Shown here: piece after piece, positions 17,832 to 27,416 of the stretch | Position numbering within the stretch: position 1 is the first letter of the stretch | Layout of the letters: each line of letters begins with the position of its first letter | Assembly: GCF_001913155.1 (NCBI RefSeq) | Contig: NZ_CP018760.1 | Location: forward strand, 620,001 to 684,000 | From: Maribacter hydrothermalis | Lineage (GTDB): Bacteria > Bacteroidota > Bacteroidia > Flavobacteriales > Flavobacteriaceae | Direction: 5' to 3' | DNA: 64,000 nt | Notes under the pieces: model-generated | Databases searched by the model: none | What the model was told of the DNA's origin: nothing | The model's input: only the letters and a program-made list of their open reading frames with translations | Made by a program: the position numbers and the translations under genes

Positions 17832-18473
17832 TTACAACACTTGCTTTAATAGCTCTTTAATCTCACTTAACATCATTGCTGTTGCTCCCCATACAATATA
17901 ACCATTTAATTTAAAGGCCGGTACTTCAATATTCGATGCGTAAGACGTTGTCAATTTTTTAGTAACAATTTTATTTTCATCTAAAAAATCTATCAATGGT
18001 ACTTCTAAGATTAATGCTACCTCGTGATCTTGCTTTACAAATGGTTTTGGATACTTATATAAACCAATAAAAGGTTGCACTATAAAATTACTTGGAGGTA
18101 TAAATATTTCTGAAATCTCCTTAATTACTGTAACATCATTGGGCTCCACACCTACTTCTTCATGTGTTTCCCTTAATGCAGTAGAAAGTAATCCAGTATC
18201 TGCCTTTTCAACTTTACCACCAGGAAAGCCCACTTGATTAGAATGAATACCTTTATATGTTTTTCGAAGAATTAATAAAAGATTTGCTTTTTGACTTACT
18301 GATGGGTAAAACAAAGCCATTACTGCAGCTTGTCTCGGATTTTTAACAGATGAATTAATCAGCTTTAATTCATCTAATCTAAATTCTGGAGCCATTTTAA
18401 ATTGAGATGCCTCGCCAGGTAGCGGTAGATCCTTTATTTTTGATATCTGTTGTTCAAAATACTTAAAATCCAT
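17832..18473 (-). CDS. Nudix hydrolase, CoA pyrophosphatase-like (NudL group)
   Basis: A 213-residue Nudix protein. The box runs GFPGGKVEKADTGLLSTALR (82-101) then ETHEEVGV, with the REx2EE metal-binding core at 101-106. The FPGG start and the extra residues inside the box fit the CoA diphosphatase/NudL subgroup, which hydrolyses CoA and its derivatives. The CATG at 18471-18474 contains both its ATG and the ATG of the divergent cyclophilin gene. It probably forms an operon with the acyltransferase downstream. Confidence 0.88.
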   Translation of the reverse strand: MDFKYFEQQISKIKDLPLPGEASQFKMAPEFRLDELKLINSSVKNPRQAAVMALFYPSVSQKANLLLILRKTYKGIHSNQVGFPGGKVEKADTGLLSTALRETHEEVGVEPNDVTVIKEISEIFIPPSNFIVQPFIGLYKYPKPFVKQDHEVALILEVPLIDFLDENKIVTKKLTTSYASNIEVPAFKLNGYIVWGATAMMLSEIKELLKQVL

Positions 18474-19188
18474 GCGTGCACTTAAATTCTATATATTTTA
18501 TTCTGCTTTACTATTAATTGTTACCAGTTGCAAAGATACTCCTAAGAAATCTGAAAGCATAACTACCGAACATACTCCTATAATAGATTCAGTACAAATA
18601 ATTGAAAAAGCTGTAAAAGAAGAAATAGAAGATACTTTTGAACTTACCGAGGAAAATGCTATTGATTTCTTTTTTAATTATGAAAAAAACCTGAAATCAA
18701 ACAAAGTAAAAATTACCACCAACTTAGGCAGTTTTATTGTAGAACTTTATGATGATGTACCCTATCACCGAGCAAATTTCATTTATCTAACGCGCAACGG
18801 ATATTTTGACTATACCCAATTTCATAGGGTCGTGAAAAATTTCATAATACAAGGCGGGAATTCTGACGACAAAAAAACTGGTAAGAAAAGAGCTAGGTTA
18901 GGAAGGTATCTTTTACCGCCAGATACGCGTAAAGGGCATAAACATCACCGAGGAACAATATCAATGCCCAGTAGCGAAATGGACAACCCGCACATGCTTG
19001 CTTCTCCATTTGAATTTTTTATAGTGGTCACAGACCCTGGTTCCTATCATCTAGATGATGAATACACCCCTTTTGGCAGAGTCATTGAAGGTATGGAAGT
19101 GGTAGACAAAATTAATAGTCAACCTGTTGGCCAGGGAGATTGGCCAATGCAGAATATTTATATAGAAAAAGCCGAGGTTATTGAATAA
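18472..19188 (+). CDS. cyclophilin-type peptidylprolyl isomerase lipoprotein
   Basis: A 238-residue lipoprotein (signal MRALKFYIFYSALLLIVTSC, lipid Cys20) followed by an acidic linker and a cyclophilin domain from about residue 75: VKITTNLGSFIVELYDD, HRVVKNFIIQGG, FFIVV, YTPFGRVIEGMEVVDKI. It should assist proline isomerisation during folding of envelope proteins in the periplasm. The basic insert TGKKRARLGRYLLPPDTRKG in the middle is characteristic of some Bacteroidota cyclophilins. No other in-frame ATG lies near the start, so the overlap with the divergent Nudix gene is probably real. Confidence 0.9.
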   Translation: MRALKFYIFYSALLLIVTSCKDTPKKSESITTEHTPIIDSVQIIEKAVKEEIEDTFELTEENAIDFFFNYEKNLKSNKVKITTNLGSFIVELYDDVPYHRANFIYLTRNGYFDYTQFHRVVKNFIIQGGNSDDKKTGKKRARLGRYLLPPDTRKGHKHHRGTISMPSSEMDNPHMLASPFEFFIVVTDPGSYHLDDEYTPFGRVIEGMEVVDKINSQPVGQGDWPMQNIYIEKAEVIE

Positions 19189-19221
19189 TTTGGTTGTCCG
19201 TTAAATTATTAAAAAACTAAC

Positions 19222-19833
19222 TTAATTACTTTCTCTATAGATATTAGGAAGGCTAATTTTAAAACGAACCGCCAAAACACGCATGATAATTATGGTTAAG
19301 ATAGCCATAGAATAGGCTACCGTATTTTGAATTGGAAATTGAATTAACAGAAAATACACTAAGCCACCTAGGATGCAGACTGTTGCATAAATTTCTTTTC
19401 TAAAAATTACCGGAATCTCATTACATAAAATATCGCGTATTACCCCGCCAAAACAAGCCGTTATGGTCCCCAATGCAATGCACATTACGGGCGAAAGTTG
19501 TGCAGCAAGACCTTTTTCTACACCTACCATTGTATACAGTCCAATACCTATTGTATCAAATAGAAACAGCGACCTTCTAATGTGCTTCAACTGTTTCACA
19601 AATATTATGGCCATTAAAACAGTAATTACAATAATGAGTAAATGTAATGGGGCATTTAGCCATCCTACGGGTTTAATCCCAATTAGTAAATCTCGTAAAG
19701 TACCACCACCGACTGCGGTTACAAATGCAATAATCAATACTCCAAAGACGTCTAACTTTTTATCCATAGCTACTAAAACACCCGATATAGCAAATGCTAT
19801 AGTTCCTAATATATCAATGATGAAATAAAACAT
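19222..19833 (-). CDS. trimeric intracellular cation (TRIC) channel family membrane protein
   Basis: A 203-residue protein with about seven membrane helices made of two UPF0126 repeats. Each repeat has the glycine-rich signature: AVGGGTLRDLLIG in the first, CFGGVIRDILCNEIP in the second. Prokaryotic TRIC homologs form trimeric potassium-permeable channels. It follows the RDD gene by 3 bp on the same strand, so the two are cotranscribed. Confidence 0.9.
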   Translation of the reverse strand: MFYFIIDILGTIAFAISGVLVAMDKKLDVFGVLIIAFVTAVGGGTLRDLLIGIKPVGWLNAPLHLLIIVITVLMAIIFVKQLKHIRRSLFLFDTIGIGLYTMVGVEKGLAAQLSPVMCIALGTITACFGGVIRDILCNEIPVIFRKEIYATVCILGGLVYFLLIQFPIQNTVAYSMAILTIIIMRVLAVRFKISLPNIYRESN

Positions 19834-19836
19834 TGT

Positions 19837-20562
19837 TTATAGCTTTTGTGTAAAGTAATTATAATCTTTTAGTACTGTTTCTAAATAGTTTACATCGTAC
19901 AATTCTGAATTCGACTGCAAGATACTATCTACCTTATTCCTAAGCGCCTTCATTGTCTTAAAATCATTACTATTTTTTGCTATTCCAAAAGTTTCTTTAA
20001 TTAACCTTACATCTTTATCCGTCAAAATTGTAACATTGGTAAATTGTGGCACATAGGTATCTTCTACTTCTTCTAATATAGTATGGGATATTTTTGTTTT
20101 ATTCTTTGTGCTAATTACTACCGTACCCGCTGCAGCATCACCTAAGCGCTGTCTTTTTTCTGAAAATAAAATGGTCAAAATTCCTATAGAACCAACAAAT
20201 AACCAAATATCTACCAAACGGAGCATCCACCGAATTAGATAACTACTCCAATTAACCGGCGATCCATCTAATTTTACGACTCTAATTTTAAGTAGCATTT
20301 TACCCACCGTTCTTCCATTAAAAATAATATGCATTAAAAGGCTATAGAACATAGCTGGTAAGAATATTAATGCCACCAACCCTCTTTGTGTCCACCCATC
20401 ATCGTAGATAAAGCCAATTGCATCACCAATTAAATTAACTAAAATAGAATAGAGATAAAGAATAAATGCATCTATAAAAAATGCCCCTATTCGTTCACCA
20501 ATACTAACTATAGTATAATTAAGATTAACATTTTGCGTTGTATTGATTTGAAGGTTATTCAT
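19837..20562 (-). CDS. RDD family membrane protein
   Basis: A 241-residue protein with an N-terminal RDD domain: RIGAFFIDAFILYLYS at about 25-40, three to four membrane helices, then RWMLRLVDIWLF and QRLGDAAAGTVV. The cytoplasmic C-terminal 80 residues are not a known domain. RDD genes commonly stand next to SpoIIM, MoxR and DUF58 genes in Bacteroidota, as here, where it diverges from that operon across only 33 bp. Role unknown; transport and membrane organisation have been proposed for the family. Confidence 0.88.
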   Translation of the reverse strand: MNNLQINTTQNVNLNYTIVSIGERIGAFFIDAFILYLYSILVNLIGDAIGFIYDDGWTQRGLVALIFLPAMFYSLLMHIIFNGRTVGKMLLKIRVVKLDGSPVNWSSYLIRWMLRLVDIWLFVGSIGILTILFSEKRQRLGDAAAGTVVISTKNKTKISHTILEEVEDTYVPQFTNVTILTDKDVRLIKETFGIAKNSNDFKTMKALRNKVDSILQSNSELYDVNYLETVLKDYNYFTQKL

Positions 20563-20595
20563 TAAGTCTTAAATTTAACATGGTAAATACTTTTT

Positions 20596-21582
20596 ATGCG
20601 AGAAGCTGCTTTTGTAAGGCAAAATAAGGAAAAATGGATTGCTTTTGAAAAGGCCATTAACCTTGAGGCTAAAACAAATCCTGATGAACTTGCCAACGGA
20701 TATATTCAATTGACGAACGATCTAGCTTATGCGCAAACTTATTACGCAGAAAGTAAGACTTTATTGTATTTAAATGAATTAGCCTCCCAAGCTCATCAAA
20801 AAATTTATAAGAACAAAAAAGAAAGTGGTAATAGAATTTTAAGTTTTTGGAAAACGGAATTTCCACTTTTTTTTAAACAATACCACCAAACCCTAAGTAT
20901 AGCTTTTATTATTTTTAGTATTGCTACGGCTATTGGGTCTTTATCCGCCTTACATGATGCCACTTTTGTTCGTTTAATTTTAGGTGATGCCTATGTAAAT
21001 GAAACGCTAAATAATATTGCTAATGGTGACCCCGCAGCTATCTACAAAGGTGGTAGTGAAATTGGTACTTTTTTGGGAATAACAATTAACAATATTAGAG
21101 TTGCTTTTTTAGCATTTGCTTTTGGTGTAATTACTAGTATAGGCACTGCATATATCCTATTCAGCAATGGTATTATGCTTGGTGCTTTTATCACCTTTTT
21201 CTATACTAAAGGAGTTTTCTTTGAAGCAAATAAACAAATTTGGTTGCATGGTACCATTGAAATTTCTGTAATAATAATTGCAGGTTGTGCAGGGTTAATT
21301 ATGGGAAATAGTATACTTTTTCCAAAAACGTATTCTAGACGTGTATCGTTTATGAAAGGTGCCAAAGACGGATTAAAAGTAGTGGTAAGTACTATCCCCT
21401 TTTTTATTATTGCAGGATTTATTGAAGGTTTTATTACCCGTTACACCGGCATGCCTAATTGGATAGCTTTTTTAATTATTGGCGCTTCCTTATTTTTAAT
21501 TCTATATTACTATATAGCATACCCTATATTACTTAATAAAAAATATGAAAGACAATTACATACCGTTACGGGTAAACCGTGA
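20596..21582 (+). CDS. SpoIIM/DUF95-family membrane protein
   Basis: A 328-residue protein: cytoplasmic N-terminus of about 95 residues, then five to six membrane helices carrying the stage II sporulation M (DUF95) pattern (FLGITINNIRVAFLAFAFG, HGTIEISVIIIAGCAGLIMG). Bacteroidota do not sporulate, so the role is different from that in Bacillus. It is first in a six-gene operon reaching 26758. A -7-like TACTTTTT touches the ATG directly. Confidence 0.88.
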   Translation: MREAAFVRQNKEKWIAFEKAINLEAKTNPDELANGYIQLTNDLAYAQTYYAESKTLLYLNELASQAHQKIYKNKKESGNRILSFWKTEFPLFFKQYHQTLSIAFIIFSIATAIGSLSALHDATFVRLILGDAYVNETLNNIANGDPAAIYKGGSEIGTFLGITINNIRVAFLAFAFGVITSIGTAYILFSNGIMLGAFITFFYTKGVFFEANKQIWLHGTIEISVIIIAGCAGLIMGNSILFPKTYSRRVSFMKGAKDGLKVVVSTIPFFIIAGFIEGFITRYTGMPNWIAFLIIGASLFLILYYYIAYPILLNKKYERQLHTVTGKP

Positions 21583-22483
21583 TTTTGGAGGAATAATCTC
21601 TGTTTATTTTGACTTTTTTAAACAAAACATTAAAAACTTTACCAATGTTTTCATTAGCTATAATGGCATATTTTTAATTGGACTTTTAATTGCCAGCTAC
21701 TTATTGGTTTCTGGTTTTATAGGTTTAATTGCCCAAGAATTTGATTTTATAGGCGATACAGATACTAGTGGGTTTGCTCAAGATTATTATCTGTATTTGG
21801 GAATTGGTGGTTTTATATTTTTTATCATATTTATTTGCGTTGCCATTTTAAACTATTCATTATCTAGTGGTTACATGATCAAATATGAAGAACACAAATC
21901 GAACAATGTAAATAAAAATGAAGTTTGGCAATTAGTCAAAGGTCAGTTTGGAAATATTGTACTATTTGTACTTTTATTAATTCCTATATACTTAGTGGTT
22001 CTTATAGCCGCTATTATTTTAGCCATTATACCTTTGTTAGGGTTATTTGCCCAGTATATTTTGCAATTCTTTTTAACAGCTTGGGTAGGTGTTTCATTTT
22101 TTGATATGTTGCAAAATAAAAAAAGTGTTACTGATGCTTTAGGTGAAGGTTGGCGTTTGGTTACCGGAAGCTTTTGGAAATCGGTGGGGGTTAACTTTAT
22201 AATGGGCCTTTTACTAGGTATTTTATTACTATTAGCTTTAATAGTACCAGGTATTATTATTGGCGTATACACCTTTCATGTTATTGAGAATAATGTAGAT
22301 TATTCTCAATCTATTGTAAGTACTATTGTATATACTTTAGGCACTTGTTTTATACTCATTATTGCAGTTTATGGTCAATGCTTATCTCAATTTGTAAATG
22401 GTATATTATATTATGCCTTACATGAAAAAACATATAATGAAAATGCACGAGCTTCCATAGAGCAAATAGGCCAAAACCATTAA
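21545..22483 (+). CDS. polytopic membrane protein of the SpoIIM-MoxR-DUF58 operon
   Basis: A 312-residue protein with about six hydrophobic helices and a paired Gly/Leu-rich pattern (LIPIYLVVLIAAIILAIIPLLG, GLLLGILLLLALIVPGIIIGVYTF). It resembles DUF4013-type or glycerophosphoryl-diesterase-type membrane domains but no function can be named. It overlaps the SpoIIM gene by 38 bp, a sign of translational coupling, and the next gene starts one base after its stop. Confidence 0.8.
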   Translation: MKDNYIPLRVNRDFGGIISVYFDFFKQNIKNFTNVFISYNGIFLIGLLIASYLLVSGFIGLIAQEFDFIGDTDTSGFAQDYYLYLGIGGFIFFIIFICVAILNYSLSSGYMIKYEEHKSNNVNKNEVWQLVKGQFGNIVLFVLLLIPIYLVVLIAAIILAIIPLLGLFAQYILQFFLTAWVGVSFFDMLQNKKSVTDALGEGWRLVTGSFWKSVGVNFIMGLLLGILLLLALIVPGIIIGVYTFHVIENNVDYSQSIVSTIVYTLGTCFILIIAVYGQCLSQFVNGILYYALHEKTYNENARASIEQIGQNH

Positions 22484-22484
22484 T

Positions 22485-23207
22485 TTGAAGAACACCATTT
22501 TTCTTTTATTCCTTCAATTAGTAACACTCCTAACATATTCACAAGGTGTGCAAGATTCTATTGTAGAAATAGATACGGCGTCCGCAATACAAATACGGCA
22601 GTTTAATGATGGCTTTTCTGATTCATATAACGGCGAAGAATTTAACTACACCACTAAAACGGGGGAATCTCAAAATTTATTGGCACGTTTTATAAATTGG
22701 ATCGGCCAAGGACTTTATAACGTTTTTGGTATAGAACTATCGCCGCAAGTATTAGAGATTTTAGAATATCTAATTTATTTGTTATTGGGCCTTTTGGTTA
22801 TTTATATTGTAGTAAAGCTGCTAATTAAAGAAAATTTTAATTCTTTTTTCCAAAAAAAGGCCCATGCTATTAATGATATAAATTTCACCGAAGAGCATAT
22901 TGAAACTATTGACTTAAATAAACTTTTAAAAGAGGCGCTAGACAGTAATAATTATCGCTTAGCTATTAGATATCAATTTTTACTTACCCTACAACAACTA
23001 TCCAAAAATGATATAATTGAATGGCATTTTGATAAAACCAATTCTGATTATTTAACCGAAATAACTGAGCCCCAACTAAAAAATAAATTCAAAAAGGTAG
23101 TATACCTCTACGATTATATTTGGTATGGTGAACAAGAAATAGCTATAGACAAGTACGAAAAATCTATTTCTGATTTTGAAACTATTAATAACCTATTAAA
23201 ACAATAA
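22485..23207 (+). CDS. DUF4129 domain protein
   Basis: A 240-residue protein with signal peptide, a membrane helix at about 90-115, and a cytoplasmic C-terminal DUF4129 region with LLKEALDSNNYRLAIRYQFL and YDYIWYGEQEI. DUF4129 occurs with MoxR/DUF58 systems and transglutaminase-like proteins, but its function is unknown. The start is a TTG one base after the preceding stop. The next gene starts one base after its own stop. Confidence 0.85.
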   Translation: MKNTIFLLFLQLVTLLTYSQGVQDSIVEIDTASAIQIRQFNDGFSDSYNGEEFNYTTKTGESQNLLARFINWIGQGLYNVFGIELSPQVLEILEYLIYLLLGLLVIYIVVKLLIKENFNSFFQKKAHAINDINFTEEHIETIDLNKLLKEALDSNNYRLAIRYQFLLTLQQLSKNDIIEWHFDKTNSDYLTEITEPQLKNKFKKVVYLYDYIWYGEQEIAIDKYEKSISDFETINNLLKQ

Positions 23208-23208
23208 T

Positions 23209-24441
23209 TTGGGACGTCGTTCAAAAATAATTCTTGGTTTTTTAGTTGCGGTACTCATAGGTATAATCGTAACAGAAATTACGCGTCCAAGACCATTAAA
23301 CTGGAGACCTTCTTATACCGCTGATTCAAAAATTCCTTTTGGATGCCATGTACTTTTTAACGAGCTTCCGTCTATATTCCCGAATAGTAAAATTGAATCG
23401 GTTGATGAAAGTGTTTATGATGTGCTAATCAATAGAGACTCTTCCCAACTATCGAATTTCTTATTCATAAATAACTTTATTTCGTTCGATGAGCAAGAAA
23501 CCAATAAGTTGTTAAGCTATGTTTCTGCCGGTAACCATGTTTTTATTGCTACTAATGGTCTTCAAGGAAAACTTGCAGATACTTTAAATATTGAAATTGA
23601 ACAGCATTATGAAATAAAGGAAGATTCGCTAAATGCTTCCTTTACAAACCAAAACCTACCTAAAATTAAATTTAAATTTGAAAGAGGTGCCGACCCAACT
23701 TATTTTACTAGTATAGATACGAGTAAAACGACAATTTTAGGTCATATTCAGTTTAAGGAAAGTACTTTTTTAGCTGATCAATCTATAACAATAAATGAAC
23801 GCCCCAACTTCATTAAAACCGCTTTTGGAAAAGGTAGTTTTATTATTAACACCTTACCTGTAGCATTCACGAATTATTATGTACTAGGAGAAAATAAAGA
23901 ATACGTAGAAAGTAGTTTTTCGTACCTAAATGACGCTACTATTTTTTGGGATGACTATAAAAAATCTGGAAGAACAGTCATAAACTCACCTTTACGTTTT
24001 ATACTTGCTCAACCTTCTTTAAAATGGAGTTATTACTTACTAGTCTTTGGATTATTGCTTTTTGTAATCTTTAAGGCAAAGAGAGAACAACGAATTATTC
24101 CTGTTATAAAACCTTTAGAAAATTCATCGGTTGAATTTGCTAAAACAGTTGGCTCATTATATCATCAAAACAGAGATTTTACAAACTTAAACAACAAAAA
24201 GATTATCTACTTTTTAACCTATTTAAGAAATAGGCTTTATGTAAACACAACCAATTTAGACGAAAATTTAATTACACAAGTAGCCGCAAAAGCCGGAAAA
24301 ACGATAGAAGAAACCAAAAGTTTGATAGATTTAATAGTAGGTCTTAAAAATAAACCTTTACATACAGAACAAGACACTATAAAGCTTACAAAAAAAATAA
24401 ACACATTTAAACAGTCTTATGGAAGATCATACTCAAGATGA
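23209..24441 (+). CDS. DUF4350 domain protein
   Basis: A 410-residue protein with membrane helices at about 6-23 and 274-292. Between them lies a periplasmic DUF4350 domain, a fold related to class I glutamine amidotransferase-like domains (YDVLINRDSSQLSNFLFINN, LLSYVSAGNHVFIATNG). The C-terminal 115 residues are cytoplasmic. A catalytic Cys triad is not evident, so it may be a binding rather than an enzymatic domain. The TTG start and 23-bp overlap with the MoxR gene fit a tightly coupled operon. Confidence 0.82.
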   Translation: MGRRSKIILGFLVAVLIGIIVTEITRPRPLNWRPSYTADSKIPFGCHVLFNELPSIFPNSKIESVDESVYDVLINRDSSQLSNFLFINNFISFDEQETNKLLSYVSAGNHVFIATNGLQGKLADTLNIEIEQHYEIKEDSLNASFTNQNLPKIKFKFERGADPTYFTSIDTSKTTILGHIQFKESTFLADQSITINERPNFIKTAFGKGSFIINTLPVAFTNYYVLGENKEYVESSFSYLNDATIFWDDYKKSGRTVINSPLRFILAQPSLKWSYYLLVFGLLLFVIFKAKREQRIIPVIKPLENSSVEFAKTVGSLYHQNRDFTNLNNKKIIYFLTYLRNRLYVNTTNLDENLITQVAAKAGKTIEETKSLIDLIVGLKNKPLHTEQDTIKLTKKINTFKQSYGRSYSR

Positions 24442-25417
24442 AAATAACTTAGAATTTAACTCCAGAATAGACCTTTCCAAATTGCAGGAATCTGTAGCTA
24501 AAGTAAAGTTCGAATTAGGAAAAGTTATCATTGGCCAACAAGAAATGATTGAATTATTAGTAGTTTCAATCTTAGCAAACGGTCATTCTTTAATAGAAGG
24601 TGTACCCGGTGTTGCAAAAACTGTCACCGCAAAATTATTGGCAAAGACCATGAATGTAGACTTTAGTAGAATACAGTTTACACCAGATTTAATGCCTAGC
24701 GATATTTTGGGAACATCTATTTTTAATGTAAAAAATTCTGAGTTCGAATTTAAAAAAGGTCCTATATTTTCTAATATTGTACTTATTGATGAGATAAACA
24801 GAGCACCGGCAAAAACACAAGCCGCACTTTTTGAAGCAATGGCAGAACGGCAAATAACTATTGATGGCAACGAATTTGAAATGCAACCACCATTCTTAGT
24901 TTTTGCAACTCAAAATCCCGTAGAACAAGAAGGTACTTATAGGCTTCCTGAAGCACAACTAGACCGTTTTCTTTTCAAAATTAAGGTGCACTACCCTACT
25001 CTTGAAGAAGAAATACAAATTCTAGAAAACAAGCACCAGCAAAAAAATACTGATGTTGAAGCCTTAATTGATTCTGTCTTATCAGCAGAACAAATAGCAA
25101 CATACCAAAAGGTAATTAAAGATATTATTGTTGAAGATAATTTGCTAAAATACATTGCGGCGATAGTTAACAATACAAGAACAAATGCTAATCTTTATTT
25201 AGGAGCATCCCCTAGAGCATCAATTGCTATTTTAGACGCTTCTAAAGCTGTTGCGGCAATTAACGGTAGAGATTTTATTACCCCAGATGACATTAAAAAA
25301 GTGGTAAGCCCAATTTTATGCCACCGTATAATACTTACTCCGGAACGTGAGATGGAAGGGTATACCGCAGAAAAAATGGTTTCAGATTTAATACAGACTA
25401 TAGAAATTCCAAGATAA
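24419..25417 (+). CDS. MoxR-family AAA+ ATPase
   Basis: A 332-residue AAA+ protein: Walker A GVPGVAKT (61-68), the MoxR-specific QFTPDLMPSDILGT, Walker B IVLIDEINRAPAKTQ near 120, sensor FATQNPVEQEGTYRLPEAQLDRF, and a C-terminal lid domain. MoxR ATPases act as chaperone-like factors, often to mature or insert metal or cofactor into partners with VWA domains; here the partner is probably the DUF58 protein encoded 3 bp downstream. Confidence 0.95.
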   Translation: MEDHTQDENNLEFNSRIDLSKLQESVAKVKFELGKVIIGQQEMIELLVVSILANGHSLIEGVPGVAKTVTAKLLAKTMNVDFSRIQFTPDLMPSDILGTSIFNVKNSEFEFKKGPIFSNIVLIDEINRAPAKTQAALFEAMAERQITIDGNEFEMQPPFLVFATQNPVEQEGTYRLPEAQLDRFLFKIKVHYPTLEEEIQILENKHQQKNTDVEALIDSVLSAEQIATYQKVIKDIIVEDNLLKYIAAIVNNTRTNANLYLGASPRASIAILDASKAVAAINGRDFITPDDIKKVVSPILCHRIILTPEREMEGYTAEKMVSDLIQTIEIPR

Positions 25418-25420
25418 TAG

Positions 25421-26758
25421 ATGTTGAAAAGAGTATTCGGAAATATATACTTTCAAAAGCGCATTTTTCTAGTTCTTACTGGAATAATTGTTTGCTTCCT
25501 CCTATCCTATATATTCGAGAATTTTACTTTCATAATAAAGCTGTTTTTCTATCTATTTGTAGTAATTACTCTTGTAGACATACTACTTCTATTTTTATCT
25601 AAAGGTACTATTACAGCCGATAGAATTGTTCCTGACAAACTTTCTAACGGTGATGAAAATAAGATTGAAGTTAAGGTAAGTAATCAATATTTATTTACCG
25701 GCAACATTACTATTATCGATGAACTCCCTTTTCAATTTCAAAAAAGAGATTTAAATTTTCAAAGCACCTTAAAAGCTGGGGAACAAAAATTATTCTCTTA
25801 CACTGTAAGACCAGTTGAAAGAGGAGTTTATAGCTTTGGCAATTTAAATATTTTCGCAACTTCACCAATTGGATTCATAGCTCGTAAATATACTTTCAAT
25901 AAAAATAAAGAAGTACCTGTTTATCCTTCATTCTTACAACTTAGAAAATATGACCTTTTAGCCTTTAACAATAGGCTTTTAGAACACGGTATTAAAAAAA
26001 TACGTCGTATTGGTCATACCATGGAATTTGAGCAAATTAAAGAATATATACAAGGGGATGATATTAGGAACATCAACTGGAAAGCTACAGCGAAAAGAAG
26101 TCTGCTTATGGTTAATCAGTTTCAAGATGAAAAATCACAACCAATTTATTCGGTTATTGATAAAGGTCGTGTAATGAAAATGCCATTTAACGAACTTAGC
26201 CTTTTGGACTATGCCATAAATGCGTCATTAGTAATCAGTAACATAGCGCTTAAAAAAAATGATAAGGCCGGCATCTTTGCTTTTAGTAATAGAATAGAAA
26301 ATAGAGTAGTTGCCGAGCGTAGAAGTTCGCAAATGAACCTAATTTTAGAAACACTATACAATCTTAAAACAAATTTTGTTGAAAGTGATTTTAGTAGATT
26401 GTACATTGACACTAAGAGAAACTTACCTCAACGCAGTCTACTCTTACTTTACACAAATTTCGAAACTTTAGATGCGCTTCACCGTCAATTACCTTACTTA
26501 CAAGCAATTGCAAAACAACATTTGTTAGTAGTTATTTTCTTTGAAAATACAGAACTAATAACCTACACTAAAGAAAAACCGGAAACTACATTAGAAATTT
26601 TTGAACAAACTATTGCTGAAAAATTCATTTATGAAAAGCAATTGGTCGTAAATGAATTACGTAAGTATGGAATACAAACCATACTTACCAAACCAGAAGA
26701 TTTGACCATAAATACAATTAATAAATATTTGGAAATTAAAGCTAAAGGACTCCTATAA
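25421..26758 (+). CDS. DUF58 domain membrane protein
   Basis: A 445-residue protein with two N-terminal membrane helices (about 12-52), a beta domain, and the DUF58 signature GDDIRNINWKATAKRSLLMV near residue 210, followed by a VWA-like fold (PIYSVIDKGRVM, NDKAGIFAFSNRI). DUF58 proteins pair with MoxR ATPases in nearly all bacteria that have them. It is the last gene of the operon and ends 2 bp from the stop of a convergent gene. Confidence 0.9.
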   Translation: MLKRVFGNIYFQKRIFLVLTGIIVCFLLSYIFENFTFIIKLFFYLFVVITLVDILLLFLSKGTITADRIVPDKLSNGDENKIEVKVSNQYLFTGNITIIDELPFQFQKRDLNFQSTLKAGEQKLFSYTVRPVERGVYSFGNLNIFATSPIGFIARKYTFNKNKEVPVYPSFLQLRKYDLLAFNNRLLEHGIKKIRRIGHTMEFEQIKEYIQGDDIRNINWKATAKRSLLMVNQFQDEKSQPIYSVIDKGRVMKMPFNELSLLDYAINASLVISNIALKKNDKAGIFAFSNRIENRVVAERRSSQMNLILETLYNLKTNFVESDFSRLYIDTKRNLPQRSLLLLYTNFETLDALHRQLPYLQAIAKQHLLVVIFFENTELITYTKEKPETTLEIFEQTIAEKFIYEKQLVVNELRKYGIQTILTKPEDLTINTINKYLEIKAKGLL

Positions 26759-26760
26759 AT

Positions 26761-27231
26761 TCACCTTAATAAATAAGTTGCTTGTAATTCTGATGCAATA
26801 TCACCTGAGCCATTTTCGGTAAAATTGGGTAATTCTAATTCTTCGTTTAAATTTAATTGGGTAACTAAGCAGCCACAATTTTTACCATAACCGCCATTTC
26901 TTCGTCTATTACCACTATTCCCTGTAAAGACCTCTAATGCCAAAGCCGAAACAACTCCACCTAAAGTAGTAAAAATGACATCACGGGTTTCCCAAGAAGC
27001 TCCTCTCGGCTGGTCATAGAGTGCTTCTTTTGCCAAGCCGGCTGCTAAGCTGCTTCCAACAGCGCCAGCCCAGGTCCAGCCACGTTGTCCTTTTGATATT
27101 TTATGTGCAGCATATCCCCCAACGCCACCAATAACCATACCTGCACCTAAATGCTTAACGGCATCTGAGCTATCTTGAGCATATAACGTAGCTACTGAAA
27201 AAAATAAATATAGAAGTGCCAAGAATTTCAT
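26761..27231 (-). CDS. exported YfiM-like protein of unknown function
   Basis: A 156-residue protein with signal peptide (MKFLALLYLFFSVATLYAQ), then a glycine-rich hydrophobic region: VKHLGAGMVIGGVGGYAAHK, WAGAVGSSLAAGLAKEALYD, DVIFTTLGGVVSALALEVF. This order (His-containing first helix, Lys-Glu in the second, Asp before the third) resembles the YfiM/VanZ-like small membrane proteins. The tail contains CGC and is otherwise unremarkable. Function unknown. Confidence 0.7.
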   Translation of the reverse strand: MKFLALLYLFFSVATLYAQDSSDAVKHLGAGMVIGGVGGYAAHKISKGQRGWTWAGAVGSSLAAGLAKEALYDQPRGASWETRDVIFTTLGGVVSALALEVFTGNSGNRRRNGGYGKNCGCLVTQLNLNEELELPNFTENGSGDIASELQATYLLR

Positions 27232-27416
27232 TCTAAAGAGGGATTTTTTTTTGAATAACGTTAAATGATTGGTTATAGTATGTTGTTAATACTACAGATT
27301 ACAACAATTGAAACCCAATTAACCCTACTTTTATGATATAAATCCACTCCCACCTCCATACGTTTAAACGATAAATTCTTTAAAACAAAAAATGGACTTA
27401 TGGTTTATCTTAAATA

